Assembly (NCBI GenBank): GCA_021234155.1
Contig: JAJEKV010000186.1
Coordinates: 325,359 to 389,358, forward strand
Reading direction: 5' to 3'
Length of the DNA: 64,000 bases
Source of the DNA: Isoetes taiwanensis
Lineage: Eukaryota; Streptophyta; Lycopodiopsida; Isoetales; Isoetaceae
In this document: positions 11,169-23,448 of the stretch, in pieces
Numbering within the stretch: position 1 is the first letter of the stretch
Layout: every line of letters begins with the position of its first letter
Position numbers and translations under genes: made by a program
Notes under the pieces: model-generated
The model's input: only the letters and a program-made list of their open reading frames with translations
Told to the model about the DNA's origin: nothing
Databases searched by the model: none

Positions 11169-11492
11169 ATTGGCTCCCCATTTGGACTTGGATTCCAGGG
11201 GGGTATTTAACTCGTGGAATAGGGGGTATTAGACTTGTGGTTTCGGCATGCACACTTATTCCACAAGTCGAATACCCCCAAACTTAAAACTTATTCCACA
11301 AGTCGAATACCCCCAAAGTTAAAAAAATGTTAAAAGATGGTCTCGAACTCGCACAAGGAAGTTAAAAATTAAATGAACTAATCATCTACGCCACCCAACG
11401 TTACTACGATAAAGTTGATTCTCATGTTATAATAAACTATAATAATTATGCACGGCGTATTTTTGGAATCCAACCCATTTTCGGGAGCCAAT
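11169..11492. mobile_element. Foldback (MITE-like) element with inner repeats
   Basis: The outer arms 11169-11197 and 11464-11492 are inverted copies (ATTGGCTCCC...TTGGATTCCA against its complement, about 21 of 29 bases). Inside, TATTCCACAAGTCGAATACC occurs twice as direct repeats near 11258 and 11292. Two diverged inverted versions of the same phrase lie near 11200-11245. No coding capacity is seen. This structure fits a non-autonomous foldback element, but target duplications were not identified. Confidence 0.45.
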
Positions 11493-11612
11493 ATTTCGTT
11501 CGGAGGGAAACATTCAATGAGGAAAAATGTTGGCCGATAACGGGTACTAAAAAGTTCAGTAATGGTTATCCGACGGAGGAGGGTCTTCAAAATAGGGTCT
11601 CCAAATGATGGC

Positions 11613-12023
11613 TGTTCTGGACCGTCGCCTAGGTTAGAGCAGAAGATGCTCCACAAAGGTATGGATCGACGCCTTATGATGCTCCACAAAGGTAAATCAG
11701 GGTTTTTTTAGCTCCTATTTATCGTAGCTCTATTTCAGCCTTAATTAGGATCATATTTATATTTAAGATCATATTTCCCGGCATCACAGGATAGTTTGAG
11801 TTGGATATGGCATAAGCCATTCGATCATGATCTAGAATAGAATGTATTTAAAATTCACTGGCCGTTCTGGGCCGTCGCCTAGGTTAGATCAGAAGGTTCT
11901 CCACAAAGGTATGGATCGTCGCCTATAGTTAGGGAAGATGCTTTACAAAGGTAAATCAGGGTTTTTCTAGCTCCTATTTATCGTATCCGATCATATTCAA
12001 TATCATAGTTCCCGGCATCACAG
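11613..12023. repeat. Tandem duplication of a segment of about 170 bp
   Basis: Copies at 11613-11789 and 11864-12023 share the phrases CCGTCGCCTAGGTTAGA, CTCCACAAAGGTATGGATCG, GGTAAATCAGGGTTTTT and CCCGGCATCACAG in the same order. They are diverged by point changes and small indels. The second copy ends just before the first candidate exon at 12028, so it could be promoter sequence of that gene. Confidence 0.6.
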
Positions 12024-12027
12024 AATA

Positions 12028-14529
12028 ATGACGTCCTGGCATTGGAGAGGTGATTTATCTTGCCATGCCATTTGCATTTCGGATTCTCACTTTGGTATGG
12101 ATCAATGTCTATTTGCCGGAGTTTGCTCTGTAATTTGTGCAACACTGCAAGTTAATGTTTAGATGTGGTGGCGTCGGTTGTAGCTGCAAAGGCATATGCA
12201 ATGCATTCTTTAGTAAAAACCTCTGGCTGCGAAGGCATGTGCAATGCATTCTTGAATAAAAATCTCTGCATGACATGATTAAAAGTTTTATCTGATGAAC
12301 AGGGCCTGAGTGATAATTTCTCTGGTGCTAGCCTTTATATGGCAATTATACAGTCTATGGCTTTTAATTCGTCAACACAAAGGTATGCCAGTCCGTATGT
12401 CTCTTAAGTTGCCGGCTGCCTTCAATGCATCAAATAAGAAGGAACGATTTGAACGCAATGCACCAGCATATGGCTATGACTTTTTTACATTAATTATTGG
12501 AATTTGAAGGACCAAATCGTTCCCCTTTGCTATGATGTTGGGCACTGACTCATTGTATAATATAGTGCTCTAGTGAGAATTTGAGGTGACTATTTAGGAC
12601 AACAATGGTAGTCAATCCACATTTTGATTTACATACCTTGCTGCTGATATGTTGCAAAACCAAAAATTCTATATGAAAATGCAGCATTCTGTATCTCTAA
12701 TGTGGCTATCATCGCTCCTTCAGTCTGCCATTTCCTTCCTAGGTTTACCTTAATCAATTATTATCAGCTCATAATGTTGCAAACTGATAAAGAGCGTATA
12801 TGTGCTGGCACAAGATCAATTGTTGGTTCGTTTTTGAGGTTATGGTGCTGCATATTGCTTTGTAAGCCTCCTATCTTTTCTTGGATTATAGGGTCTGTGC
12901 TTATACTCAGTATAGAAGGGTACCTCTGCATAGGCATCCTCTAAACTAGTGGCTAGACGGAGTATTATAGTTTGGCAGCGTTCCCCAATTCCAGGCAATT
13001 GCACCAGAATATATTTGTCATATTTAGGGCTGTCTGTGCATATGCTCAGTAGAATAGGATACCTCGGCAATAGAATTGACAATTCCTTTTTGGAATAGTT
13101 AACTATCCATTTGGGGTTACTTAATTTGTTTGTTTGGAATTATCTTCTCGGTTTAGGCTTAGCGTGATTTATGTAGATGATGTTAAAAGTTAGTTGCTCG
13201 TGTTCTTTCAAGAAAGTCTTGTTGCTTCCAACTTCAAAACGTGCATGAGTCCTGTAGCGAACCCTCAGCCTGCCGTAACCTGCTGCAGTCTTGTTTGCTA
13301 ACTTTCTTCGTATTTTGTTTGGTGGGTAATGGCTAACTATCTAGTTAACTATCTAGTTCTTTATCATTGTAACTTATGTTTTTAAGATACTTGTTTGAGG
13401 ATTTCTCATTATGCTTATAAACGATATTGCGTTACGCATATGTAGGCTTTTGCCGACAGCTCAATTGGGTGGAAGGATTATCTCTTAAGGGTCTTTATTC
13501 CGGTTCAAATAAAAACCTTGCTGGAGTTCTACCGTAAGTGCTTTCCTGTTTATTTACTGGTTATAAATTTCTGTAGTAAACTCTATTTCACTTTGTATCA
13601 AAGGCATGACTGTACGAAGAATCATATTATTTTAGACAACTTATGAAACAAAGCAAACAATTGTCAGGACTGCTAAGAATATCCACATCTGCATGAATTT
13701 TTGTTGCTTATGACAAGCAGGTTTGCTTTATTTTGCTCGAATTGTTTAAGCATGATTGCAAGGGCAGGAGGCGCAGAGAAGGTGAAGGTATTTATGCCCT
13801 TTAGAACTTGGTAGGAAGTAAATGATCATAGATGGCACAGGGGCATGCTATTCTATTAGGGGTTCAGAGGGGCTTTACATCCTATGCCTGGAGGCTATTG
13901 AACTTGACTAACGAATTGGGCGTGTATGAACCTGTCAAGCAGAAATTACTTAAAATATTTCTAGAGAATTTTTAGTTCAATTGCTGGTTCGAACCTCTTG
14001 TGTTTTCCTGTCATTACATAGTTTAGCACATTGGTTGTTCTTACTTGGTAAAACTGGCCATTGAAACCAATACATGATTTAAATTGAAATTCTAGTAAGA
14101 AAAGAAACCACATCTACTACCAGCTTCTACAAATTCCTGCTTTTAAATAACCATGATATATGATGAATTTAACAAAAATTGAGGGTCCAGTACAACTGGA
14201 TACAGTCCCAGATATGGTGATATGCTTGCACACACTGTTTACTACCATGAATGGTATAGCTTTATGTAGATGAGATTGAGATGCTGGTTTCTAGTGGGCA
14301 GAGTAATAGTACAGAAACAGTCGAGAGAAAGGGCCTCTCGGGCATACAGTCCAACAATACAATGAGAACATCAATGCTATACAAGGGAGATGTCTAAAGA
14401 TTATTTACATTTAACTTTTAGGTTGTCTCATTCGGAGTTGTGACGATGCATATTGTCTTTTTGCAGAACTTGAGCATGGAGCGACCTGCTATTGCTGAAA
14501 GCTTATGGAAACTTAAGAGTAAGAAGTAA
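12028..14529 (+). CDS. Tentative six-exon gene of unknown function (177 codons)
   Basis: I do not recognise this protein. Six segments bounded by GT and AG can be joined without a phase conflict: 12028-12150, 12303-12382, 12743-12861, 13446-13533, 13721-13781 and 14467-14529. The first opens with ATG and the last closes with TAA. The joined frame is 177 residues, with Cys-rich hydrophobic stretches in exons 1, 3 and 5 that could be membrane segments, and a Lys-rich C-terminus. Donor sites include GTAAGC and GTAAGT, and the acceptor before exon 6 is TTTTTGCAG. Introns are 150 to 900 bp. In AT-rich DNA such a chain can arise by chance, and I chose exons by phase rather than homology. Treat this as a hypothesis. 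Confidence 0.3.
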
Positions 14530-17500
14530 GAATTCATTGTTGTAGGGGTTTAATTGATGAAGGTTATCATTGTTTTGATTCTATGTTACAAGATTATCCC
14601 TTTAGACCACTAGCAGATCAGTGCAGATGCATGCGTTCACTTTTAGGCAGATTAGGTTGTGCTATTAGTTTAATGGCTGTGTTTCCAGCTCAAGGAATAT
14701 CCAGAAATAAGATTGCATACTCTGTGTGTCTCTGACTGCCAACTGTGGCAAATAAGAACCTCCTTCCTTTCTAGAATTCTTAGTCAAGTATGCTGTTTGA
14801 TCTCACATGAGCTGGGCATTACAGTTTGATGTTTGAATTTTGGGGTGTCAAATCATTTCATGAAATTAATACAAGAATCTGCAAGAATTTTGTTGGAGAC
14901 TTTAATGCTCGTAGAGGTCGATCTAGAACTTGAAAGTTCTTTTTTAAACAAGCTAAACTCTCTCTTTTTGAAGAGAAATTTATGGGCTTCCTAGAATGGA
15001 AAAAAAAATGTCTTCTGGGCCTGGGGTTCAATTCTCCAATCTCTTTTTTTTGTGCCTTACTGCAACTTTTGAATCTAACAGGTCAAGAACAACGTACACA
15101 ACGAATCTTTATCACTTCATAGTAAATTTTATGTTTATTTAATCAGAGCTTTTCTAATATGCACTTTCAAATGCCAAGCATTTCAGACTTCATCATATTT
15201 GCTGATGGTACTCAATTTTAGATTGTAGAACTCTTGTATTTCACCAGGGAACTCAAGGTCTTCTACCTTTGGAGTAATTAGCAGATCAAGAAAAATCAAG
15301 AAACTACGTACCTTCTATGTGGTGTTAAGAGAATTATCTTCTCCCTGATGGATTTCCTTCACTTTGGTTACAAATGGGATGGACATCCCATACTTTGATA
15401 TGCTACCTTTCTAAGAACATATTCTACTTGTTGGTGATTTATCCATGGTTCATCCTAAGATACCATATTGAACTGCAAAAGAGAGTGAATAAAAAGGATT
15501 GGGTGGGCTCGGGCATTTGTTCATACAACCTTATTAAAGGAGGAGCCATTTTTATGGTCATGGTGGTGGTGCCAGCCTGTTTGGGACTGGATCTTGGCAC
15601 CAAACCATACTGATCAGAACTGGTACCATAGAGTAGAACTTGACTTAACATTCTTAACAATCACCCCTGGCTCTTCTGTCATTGTCATGATTATTACGAT
15701 TTCCGATCATAACATAAGCATTGTATCATGATGTAGCTCCTAAGGTAATAGGTTTAAAACACTAGAGTTGTTTTAATGCTAAAATTGGCATATTAGTTGA
15801 CATCATTGTCCGTTGCTATATGCTAATTTGAAGTTAAAGTTAGAATGTCAATTTTCACCTTTTGTTGGTTGTAGTGGATAGAAGTTATCTTGCAATATTG
15901 GCCTTGTTTGGTTATCTTGCTTAGTGGGTCTTGTTCAACAAGATATGCTTGTGTGTTGCAACAGAAGGATTGGGCAATTTTAGGCTTGAATTTCACTTCT
16001 GCAAAATGGGAAAGGAAAGCACATCCATTAGATAGAGTTTTATTATGCTATTATAGAATTGAATCAAATATGATAACCAAGGCACCGAGGTCATAAAAGT
16101 GTGAAAGCAATGTCGCGTTAGCTTTATAGAGCATTGTTTTAAAAGATGTACCAAGACATTACATGAATTGTGTATGAAAAGGGCATGAGGATTTACGCTA
16201 CGAATAGAAATTGAATGAAATTTATGAATGAGAAGAGAAATTTGGTGTAATAAAATCTAATGAGAAACCAGATTAGCGGAGCATATATTGGTGACAACAA
16301 GGTGAGTTAAATATTTAAAATAAACGAAAGCACACGTGCTATAGTTCATGATGATTTCGAACTTAAGTTTCGAAGTTAAATATAATACAATGTCCAACAG
16401 TTGGCTAGAAACCATGGGTTTTAAATGTTCATTTGTTGCAAATCGGCCACAATGTAGGCAAAAAGACCTTTCCATGAAGAACTCAAAATAGGGTTATGAG
16501 GCTGGATTAAAAAGTTGGTTCGTTTTTGTTAACAGAGCATTATCCTTAGCATTCAAAAGCCACAACTTCTTCCTTCTTCAGTGAGGCCCAAATCGATTTT
16601 ATTCTTAGCAACATATGCCATCAATACCAATTTGTGGCCATCATCGAGCGAAGGCTAGCACTCAAAAAACTCTCTAAGAGGACAAAAAATTGCATTTTAG
16701 GTCATCATTCAGTATTTCATGGCCATTCTTCATGTGGAATTGAAAACTATTATGGATTACCATATATATACATACACATACTTGGATTTCTATCAATGCA
16801 GATAGATCAAACATTTGCAGGTTCCAAGTTCACTTCCTCTGTTCAGAGCTTCCATTAAAGAAAAGTTTAGAAATTTCTTACAAGGTCAGATTAAAATATG
16901 ACAGGTGCATTTAGTGTTCTTACCTAAGCTGGGTACAATTTAAATCCAATCTCATTGCATATTTTGCTAGAGACTCATATTTAGGATAGGTAAAATATAA
17001 GCCCAATCTCGCTGTATATTTTGGCTGATTGAGACATTTTGAGTGCATATTTATTTTTTGTAAGTTTCCTAGTGATTTTTTTATTTTTTTTTTATTTTTT
17101 ATTTTTTTTTAAGAAATCTATCAAAGGGGTTTGAACTTTGGGAGGCACATCAACCTTGTGCAATACTTTGTTAAGTTAGGGCCTACAATGTTGTTTTTTG
17201 TAGCATGCATCAATCTATCAACCACATCTGTGAAACCATATTTCGAGCTAAATATTGGTAATTAGGTTGGCTCTGTATAAAAGTACAAAGGGGTTATGTT
17301 ATATATATGATGTATTACACACATCTAACATAGATATACATGACATGTACGAAAATCACAAATGATACATTCATGACACATAAAAATATGTGCAACATGT
17401 CATATACCATATGGCATATAGCAAATACGACATATATCATCATGCTTTTGGATGATATATGACATTCATGACATACAGAAAGTAACTAGTAACTTTGGTT

Positions 17501-18432
17501 ATCACGTATGTGATGCACACCAAGTACACCACAATATGTGGCCTATAACATGTTTCCACAACTTAACCAATACTAGAGATACAAAAATTATTATCAATAT
17601 GTGACACGTATGATACAAGATCTGCCACAGTTCAACATGTTACATAAGATGTGTCAGATGCATTTGTTTTCTTTATTAGATCCTATTGTGTCTAAGACTC
17701 AAAATCTCCTGCTGCTGCTACTCTTCTTAGTTTCTCATATATCCTCATGGATGCTGCCAATGTGGCATGAAGTAAAATACGATCTATCTATCATAGTTTT
17801 GGATATTGTTGTATATCTTAAAACTTCAAGATTCAATGGTCCTTTCTCGTTATAGGTTTTTGTATTGTTGTATTTTTGTTTTAAACTCAAGGATGCTTTC
17901 AAAAGACCTAATATTGTATGCATAGAATTAAACTTAACTACCTAATTTCAAATTCAATGAATGTGGAATTCTATCATTTTTTCTACTGACTCGTGAGATT
18001 AGTGGTTATCAGTACTGCACAATGATAATGCATGTCCAATCTGCGGCATTGCTTCAAACACAATGTAAATTTATTAGGCATAGATATTTGATTATATTAA
18101 GGAATTATTTCTTTTATGCAATGGAATGAAAAATGGGAGAAACTGACATATGATTGGTTTTATGATGACACAGTGTCTAAAGAAGAATATCACATTTGGA
18201 TATGGCAGATCTATTGTAGAATATTTTGCACAGATGGAGCCAGTAGTTTTAGACCATTTTCGATTATGGAAGATGATTTTCAATATGGGACTTTTGATGC
18301 CAATATTATTTTTAAATATTAGATGAAGCTAGGGTTCAATCTGCATAAGAAATGCAACATCTAGTTTTGGTCGATTGAGAGTAGGATTCTAGGCCTTTCA
18401 GACTATTGAGGAGGGTTATTTTCAGACCAAAC
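14530..18432. other. Intergenic DNA, no supported gene
   Basis: No coding region could be supported over about 3.9 kb. Features seen are T-rich low complexity at 17050-17112, an ATACGACATATATC-type AT-rich stretch near 17290-17480, and a short tandem duplication near 16935-17020. An ATG-initiated open frame at 18116-18322 has no recognisable domain and no clear splice context. It might be an upstream exon of the coiled-coil gene that follows, but I could not join it. Confidence 0.4.
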
Positions 18433-21015
18433 ATGGTACTCAAAGATTGCCATTTCATGAGAAGTCCACGGTCCCCTACTGTGGGTTCTCCACCTCGTTC
18501 AAGTAGGTGCAATGAAAATTCTATAATTTCTAGTCCCAAAGATTGGGCCAAGGGGGCAAGTAGAGGGCACATCTCTTGGAGAATGGCTTCCGTTCGAGAC
18601 AAAGAATCACTCATGGAAGAAATTGCTCAATTAAAGGAGGCAATACAAATGGAGACCTCTTACTTATCTTTTGAAAAGACTCATGGAGATGTTTTGTTGT
18701 CAGAAAATAGGTAATTTGGCCGTTGTTTTTATTCCTCCAATATTTTTTTTGCATGTTTTATCCCTTAACATTGATAGATATATTGCTTTAGGAAGTTGAT
18801 TAAAGATCTAGAAGATTTGGAGGCTCGAGGAAAAAGAGCTCCCAGGACTGGGGATTTGTCAAAATTAAATTCTTTGGTGAATGGTTAGATCAATTGCCTT
18901 TGTTGCCTTTCCACTATAAAAGATCAATCTTGATAGGAAACTAATTTCTTCTCTTGTTGGATAAGAGGCCAATATATAATAACTGGAAAAAATAAAAAAT
19001 AATAGTTAATTGAAGATTAATAGATCACCTTCCATCCCTTTCTCATGTAACTTTTCTATCAGTTGCTAAGGTGAAGGTAACAGAGCTACAATCGACATCC
19101 TTTGAACAAAAAGTAGAACTTGTGACTTTACGCCGGAACACACGTCTCACTTGCAACAGAGTAAACTTATTCTTCAAGCTTTTAAAAATGGATTATATAT
19201 ATATGGAACTTAAACTAATGATCTCAGTCTCTCCATGGTCATAATCCAGGAAATTGAAGCCGAAAGAGATGTTCTTATTTTGGAAATTGCAAGGCTCCAG
19301 GAACTTATTGGACGACTAAAGGAAGAAGAATGTGTTCTTTTAGAGCATATTAAAGAAATTCCTGCAATTAAAGATAAGATTTCAAGGTTGCAGATAACTA
19401 ATACACGTCTTGAGGCACATATTAATGTAGGTTATTCTTTGTATTAGACTATGAACTTATGTTTTCAGATACATTTGCATTCTTTTTGTTCATGTGGTCT
19501 CTTTCATCTTTTCGAATTGCCAACTAAATAAATCTAGTCTAAGATATTTAGTAGTTATAAAATTTACAGATGGCGCGCAATGATCTTACCAAAACACAGG
19601 CAGCAATTGGAGTTGCTCGCCAAAAGGCTAAAGATTATGTTGTTCGAGCGAAAGCGGAAACCGAAGCCTTAGAAAAAATGAAGGAAGTGGAATCACAGTG
19701 GATGGAGCAAGTTGAACAGGCAGAGAGGGAGAGATTAAAGATTGCAAGAGTGGTACAAGGATTGAAGTTAACAGTCAGGAAGGTGGAGAAGTCTGTAGCT
19801 GCCAACAAACCTAAGACGCCACTTTCTCTTTTAGAGCAAAATGATCTTGCACAAAGACTTAGAGAAGAAGAAGAGCGGAGATCAAGGCAAGAACAAGAGA
19901 CCGCAAGGGCAAGGGAAATTGCTTTAAGGGCAAAACGTAATCAAGATTTGCTCAAGGCACAATTAGACCAAGAAGTTGCCAAGAGAAAAAAACAAGAGGA
20001 AGAAGCCCTAAGAGAAAAGGAGGACGCTGCCTTGAGAGCAAAAAGAGAGCTAGAAGAATTGAGGGCAAAGATGGAGCAAGATGCTTTGAAAGCCAAGAAG
20101 GATGCAGAGGCTCTAAGACTAAAGCAAGAACAAGAACACGAGGCTTTAAGGGCAAAGCTAGAGCAAGATAGTTTAAGAGCAAAGGAAGAGCAGGATGCAA
20201 CATTGAGGGCACAACTTGAAGATGCGGCATTGAAAGCAAGGGCAGCGGAAGAAGCATTGAGAGTACAAGAAGAAGAGGAAGCAAGGTTGCAAATGGAGAT
20301 AGCTCTAAGGTTGCAACAGGAACAAGATGCTATGATAAAAAAACTACAAGAGGATGCTCTAAAGGCACAAGAGGAGGCAGAAGCCATGAGATTAAGATTT
20401 GAACGTGAAAGGGAAGAAGAAGAAGCACGGAGAAGAAAAGAAGAGGAGGAACTAAGAGCATTGGAGGAAGAAATAAAAGCAAGAGAGCGAGAGGAGCACA
20501 TGAGATTGGAGGAGGAAGAGAGGCAAAGGAAATTGCGGGAACAAGATGCTATTGATAGGGAGGTGCGCAGATTATTAGCAGAGAAAAACCTTATGCCTGA
20601 ATTGCAAAAGGCAACAACAAAGCGATATAGTAGAATTGCAACTAGGAAGGCCACTATACAGAAATCTTCAATGGTAGAAATAGATGTTATACGTAAGCCC
20701 AGCATTGATGATCGTAAGCCCAACATTGATGACCGTAAGCCTAGCATTGATGATAGTACCGACATGGCCGATCGAGTAATACGTAAGCCTAGCATTGATG
20801 ACCGTAAGCCCAGCATTGATGATCATACCCACATGGCTGATCCAGTAATATGTAAGCCCAGCATTGATGATCATACCCGCATGGTAGATCCAGATGCAAC
20901 TTCTCGAGTGAAGAGATCAATGAGCATTAGAGGAGATTGGCCTAAGATTTCCTTAGAAGATAACTGGGAATTTGCTGCAGATACAAGACAAATTAGCCAA
21001 CTTTCACACTATTAA
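18433..21015 (+). CDS. Five-exon coiled-coil protein with C-terminal KPSIDD repeats (about 696 aa)
   Basis: Exons 18433-18710, 18792-18883, 19063-19160, 19250-19426 and 19570-21015 join in phase, with GT-AG introns of 81 to 179 bp. The start is the first ATG in the open exon; an upstream exon cannot be excluded because CTTTCAG precedes the frame at about 18400. Exons 1 to 4 encode short heptad-rich pieces. The last exon is a long, highly charged helix of E, A, R, K and L, roughly its residues 1-350, typical of a single alpha-helix or coiled coil. It is followed by six KP(S/N)IDD units and a basic, Trp-containing tail. I know of no family assignment; a cytoskeletal or scaffold role is only a guess. 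The frame is uninterrupted and the splice sites are good, so I take this as a functional gene. Confidence 0.7.
20691..20872 (+). repeat. KPSIDD-coding minisatellite
   Basis: A 21-bp unit, close to CGTAAGCCCAGCATTGATGA, recurs six times inside the coiled-coil gene, in frame, coding KP(S/N)IDD. Two of the groups are separated by a second repeated phrase coding HTHMADPV and similar forms. The unit has kept frame through expansion. Confidence 0.8.
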
Positions 21016-23448
21016 TCTGTAAACTTAAAAGTACTGCGTATATTTTTTTCGAAGACTTGTTATTGCCATGGTAATGAAATAGAGCTATACCAGGGCCACA
21101 TAGAAGTTCTACAATATGAAAGCTTGTGAAGGATGCTATTGGAGGAAATGGATTCAATTCAAGAAGCAATGAATTATTTCTGCTCCAACTCAGCTTTGAT
21201 TAATGTAATTAGGTTGAAGGCGGACATCATCACCAAATTTTTGTTACCTTTTATACAGCTTGAAAGCTGGATAAAAATTTGTAAATTGTTATATATGATA
21301 TTGATAACTGGATATCATGTTGTGCATTGTGGTCAAAGTGATAATGAGCCATCAAAGCACTGATCCAACTTTTCTAATCATTTTTTTGTATCTGATATTT
21401 TGATAATCTCTATTAATATGAGTCTACAAGAGACTTGTCCCTCTATCTCTATACCGCTGTAGTGTCCTTGCTGTGTCATATTTAGTAGCATTGATTGATA
21501 GCCTTAATTTGAAAAATGCCATGATAAATTCTTCTTATCTATGGAAGGAGCCAATGCTGAATATGGTGGAAAACAAAAAACAAAATAAAGAAGATCAGTA
21601 ACTAGATGATGACAGCCCTTGATTCAATTCTTGCGACACTTGCTAATGAGGAATATTAAGAGGAAAAGACATGGACTTGGCCTTTGAAAGTGGAACTTGG
21701 ACTGAGGTCAACTAAAAAAGGATTCGTATTGGCCACCTATTTTAGATGCATGAAGAATTTATCTTTTATGAGTATAAGAATATTGAATATTAGAGAGGAC
21801 ATCAAAACATGAACTCATCTTGTTCAGGCTATCTCCTCCTGTCTCCCTTGCTAATTTTATTAGTATATTGAAAGCAAGATTCATTTGAGTGTTCTAAGTT
21901 TATGGGAATCCTGATACAACTTAAGGGCTCTTTACTACTCAAAGCCCTTCTAGCAACAAGTCTCAGTCAAAGTATGAATTTAAGATCTCTCGCTTAGCTT
22001 AAAACAATCCAACACAAAGACGAGATGGCTGACAAAATAAGGGTTAAACAAGACTTAAATCTCTGAAGCTTCAACAGCAGGGACAAGAATAAAAACCAAG
22101 AAGTAATTCCTAAGATTTTATATTGGCTCATCACCAGAACAAGAGTACATTATTTCTGCAACAAGATATGTAGCAACCAGTTTTCACCCAACTGGATCCA
22201 CAGCTTAAGGCAATTTCCAAAAAGATTTGGATTTCAGGGTTCAATCACAGCTTATTCCCCCTTTAGCTTATGATTACCCGATCTTCAGCAATTACAGGCT
22301 CAAAAAGGTTCCAAGGCAATCAGAATTGGGCTTGGCTTAACATCCGACTCCAACAAAGGAAATAGCAGTCGGTGCTGGCAGAAGAACTTCCATGGAAAGC
22401 CCTGGCTTAATCGAATATTGTAGAGTTGGAGCAGCGATGCAGAACTGAGAAACTGATGCCGGATTCTGCCGTAGAGCTTTTCTTCCTTTCCAATCTGGCC
22501 GAACATCCTTGTTTATAGTCGGATTTGCCCTTTTTCTATCAGCGAAAGGCATTTCCAGATACAACTCGACCCGACCCCTTTTTGGTGCAGAAATAACTAA
22601 GCGTGGAATAATTCGATGCCTCCCTTTTGCTGAAGATAGATATTTTCCATTTTAGCTTTAATGCCTATTTGGAATAACATGCCCCCATTGTCTAAACTAT
22701 TGGAATATTATCTACCCATGGTAATTGCCTTAGCCTTTTACTGTGGACCACTCCCCCATGCCTGCTCCATATCAAATCCCCTTATAGACTTAAGACATTT
22801 GGAAACTTGGGCGTTGACTTGAAGGCACATACACTTAATGCGCTTAATTCGATTTTCACCCAGAATTAAGAGGCTATTTACGCACAAAAGTCAACATCAA
22901 ATTACCATCTAGAACACATTCTTTATAATAGCATTCTGTCTATCTACCTTGTGCAAGAAAACAAAAGATGCCAAAGATGTCTTGTAATAACAAGCTGCTC
23001 CCCATTACCTCGCTTGCCTACACATTCATTAAATAGTGAGTAGTGCTGGTAAGTATGGAAGCGTTGGAACTCTCTGACTAGCATGTCTGCATATTTCCAC
23101 GAATTCATGTTTATTTCCCTTCTGCCATAAGAAATTCCTATGATTCCAGACACCATACAGAGGCACAAGTAGAGCCAGAATTTTGAGCAGTATTAACAGT
23201 TATGGTAGGTGCATAAGTAGTATCAACAAGAGCTACACTTGTGACAGCAGTAGCAGCGGGAAATGTAGCACAATCAATGATGCATCAAGAGTACAGGTAA
23301 GGATATGGAAAGTGTTAATGGCAGCATTTACAACATCTCTAACATTTAAATTTGATGGTTGATAAATTTAAATTTAAATTTAAATATATTGATCAAGCCA
23401 TTTAGGCCCCCAGGCCTCTATGGCAAAATTTACAACATGTTCAAAGCA
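21016..23448. other. Intergenic DNA, no supported gene
   Basis: The first 100 to 200 bases probably hold the 3' UTR of the coiled-coil gene. The rest has only short, composition-driven frames. A small AT palindromic run (TAAATTTAAATTTAAATTTA) sits near 23365-23385. Nothing else was recognised. Confidence 0.4.

Noticed and set aside
19941-20816. Antisense frame of 291 codons over the coiled-coil exon
   Set aside because: It is a Ser/Leu/Ala-rich shadow of the charged helix, and the sense frame has coherent splicing.
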